DNA from: Anoplopoma fimbria
Taxonomy: Eukaryota > Chordata > Actinopteri > Perciformes > Anoplopomatidae
Direction of reading: 5' to 3'
Assembly (NCBI RefSeq): GCF_027596085.1
Contig: NC_072465.1
Location: forward strand, 21,410,707-21,474,706
Length of the DNA stretch: 64,000 bases
Every line of letters starts with the position of its first letter. Within the stretch, counting starts at the first letter, position 1. Below are positions 63,368-64,000 of the stretch, piece after piece. Both the position numbers and the translations under genes were made by a program. The notes under the pieces were generated by a model, which did not search any database, was not told where the DNA came from, and saw only the letters and a program-made list of their open reading frames with translations.

Positions 63368-64000
63368 TGGTGGGTGTGGATTGTTATATTTACTGTTTCA
63401 AGCAGTTCAAGAGCTGCACATCAAATTTTGTTGTACAATTTGTGCAATGACAATACATTCTGTATGTTTCCTACAACTCTTAAGCTACTGCACTGTCACA
63501 TCAAATATTCTAGGTGGCTTGTAAAACATTTCATACATTATCCCTTTGTTTGGGAATACATATTTGGTATCAAAAAGTTAAGATTTTTGTTCTATATAAA
63601 AAAAAAAAGTTATGCATGTTTGAACAATTTGAAATACAATACCTGTATGGTGAGCTCTGGGCTGGCGATATTGAACTCGTCTGAGGCCAGGAATAGCTCT
63701 TTGCTGGCCAAGTCCTCCAGGACTACTGCAAGGTTGATCAGGTCATCACCATCCACATTCTCATACTCGGCTGGGAGGATCTGCTGGCGAATAACCTTGA
63801 CTGGAAAGACAGAGGGAGAAGAGGAAAGAAATTTAAACCACCTTCTCTCAGAAGTGAAAGTTTGAATCTGTATGTGAGTGAAAAGTGTATTTACCGTCCA
63901 TGGGTGCCAGTTGTATGGCACCGTGGCTTTCCCAGAAGGTGTCTGAGGGGCTGTGGTTGTATTTTTTAGCCTGGGCGTTCAGATGCACTTTCATCCTCTT
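62360..64000 (-). CDS. Transglutaminase family protein, C-terminal part
   Basis: Four minus-strand exons: 64000-63895 (runs off the window), 63800-63643, 63086-62950 and 62513-62360. They join in phase to 184 residues before the TAA stop. The protein shows the two C-terminal immunoglobulin-like beta-barrels of animal transglutaminases. Landmarks are FWESHGAIQLAP, KVIRQQILPAEYEN, LFLASDEFNIASPELTIQ, TAIVTFTNRFSYPVSGVLA, VVGAGLIQGKL, ITFIPNKVGTKMLQASL and the end IRGFEMVSVSRA. The family catalyses calcium-dependent glutamine-lysine crosslinks, but the Cys-His-Asp core and calcium sites are upstream, off the window. Which paralogue this is (TGM2/TGM5/TGM1-like or a fish-specific one) cannot be decided from this part. 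The gene is convergent with eya2. Confidence 0.85.
63327..63366. repeat. (GT)n microsatellite
   Basis: About 40 bp of GT with one TATG interruption, in the transglutaminase intron between the 63,643 and 63,086 exons. Confidence 0.95.

Overview
This window is vertebrate nuclear DNA, almost certainly from a teleost and probably a percomorph fish. The signs are split genes with GT-AG introns, long (AC)n/(GT)n microsatellites, and degraded copies of dispersed repeats I recognise from teleost genomes. No prokaryotic operon, CRISPR array, phage or plasmid feature is visible. Most long open frames are read through CA/TG repeats or are chance frames in non-coding DNA.

Three protein-coding genes can be supported. 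(1) At the left edge, minus strand, are the first five coding exons of rtf2 (replication termination factor 2); the 3' part of the gene lies off the window. Its CpG-containing promoter, with ETS-like and CGCG palindrome motifs, is near 3.30-3.40 kb. Two intronic miniature DNA transposons sit in introns 2 and 3. (2) On the plus strand is eya2 (eyes absent 2), with a likely first non-coding exon ending at 35,681, two further 5' leader exons (45,805-45,884 and 46,390-46,431), and 13 coding exons from 46,916 to 60,754 that join in phase to a 475-residue protein. All catalytic motifs of the Eya phosphatase domain are present. (3) On the minus strand, convergent with eya2, are the last four exons of a transglutaminase family gene (62,360 to the window edge), covering the C-terminal beta-barrel domains only.

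Layout: 0-3.4 kb rtf2; 3.4-35.3 kb a gene-poor stretch of about 32 kb with repeats, microsatellites, two orphan coding-like stretches (10.88-11.01 and 12.01-12.29 kb) and several long non-repetitive blocks that could be conserved non-coding elements; 35.4-61.8 kb eya2, with a 10 kb first intron; 61.8-62.1 kb a short gap between convergent 3' ends; 62.1-64 kb transglutaminase.

Eya2 is a SIX/DACH co-activator and tyrosine phosphatase of sensory placode and muscle development. The wide empty flank and large introns fit a developmental gene with distal enhancers. One notable candidate element is a run of three AGGTCA half-sites in DR1 plus DR5 spacing at 24,874-24,897, about 10.8 kb upstream of the presumed first exon. 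Functional claims about non-coding DNA here are inference: I had no alignments.
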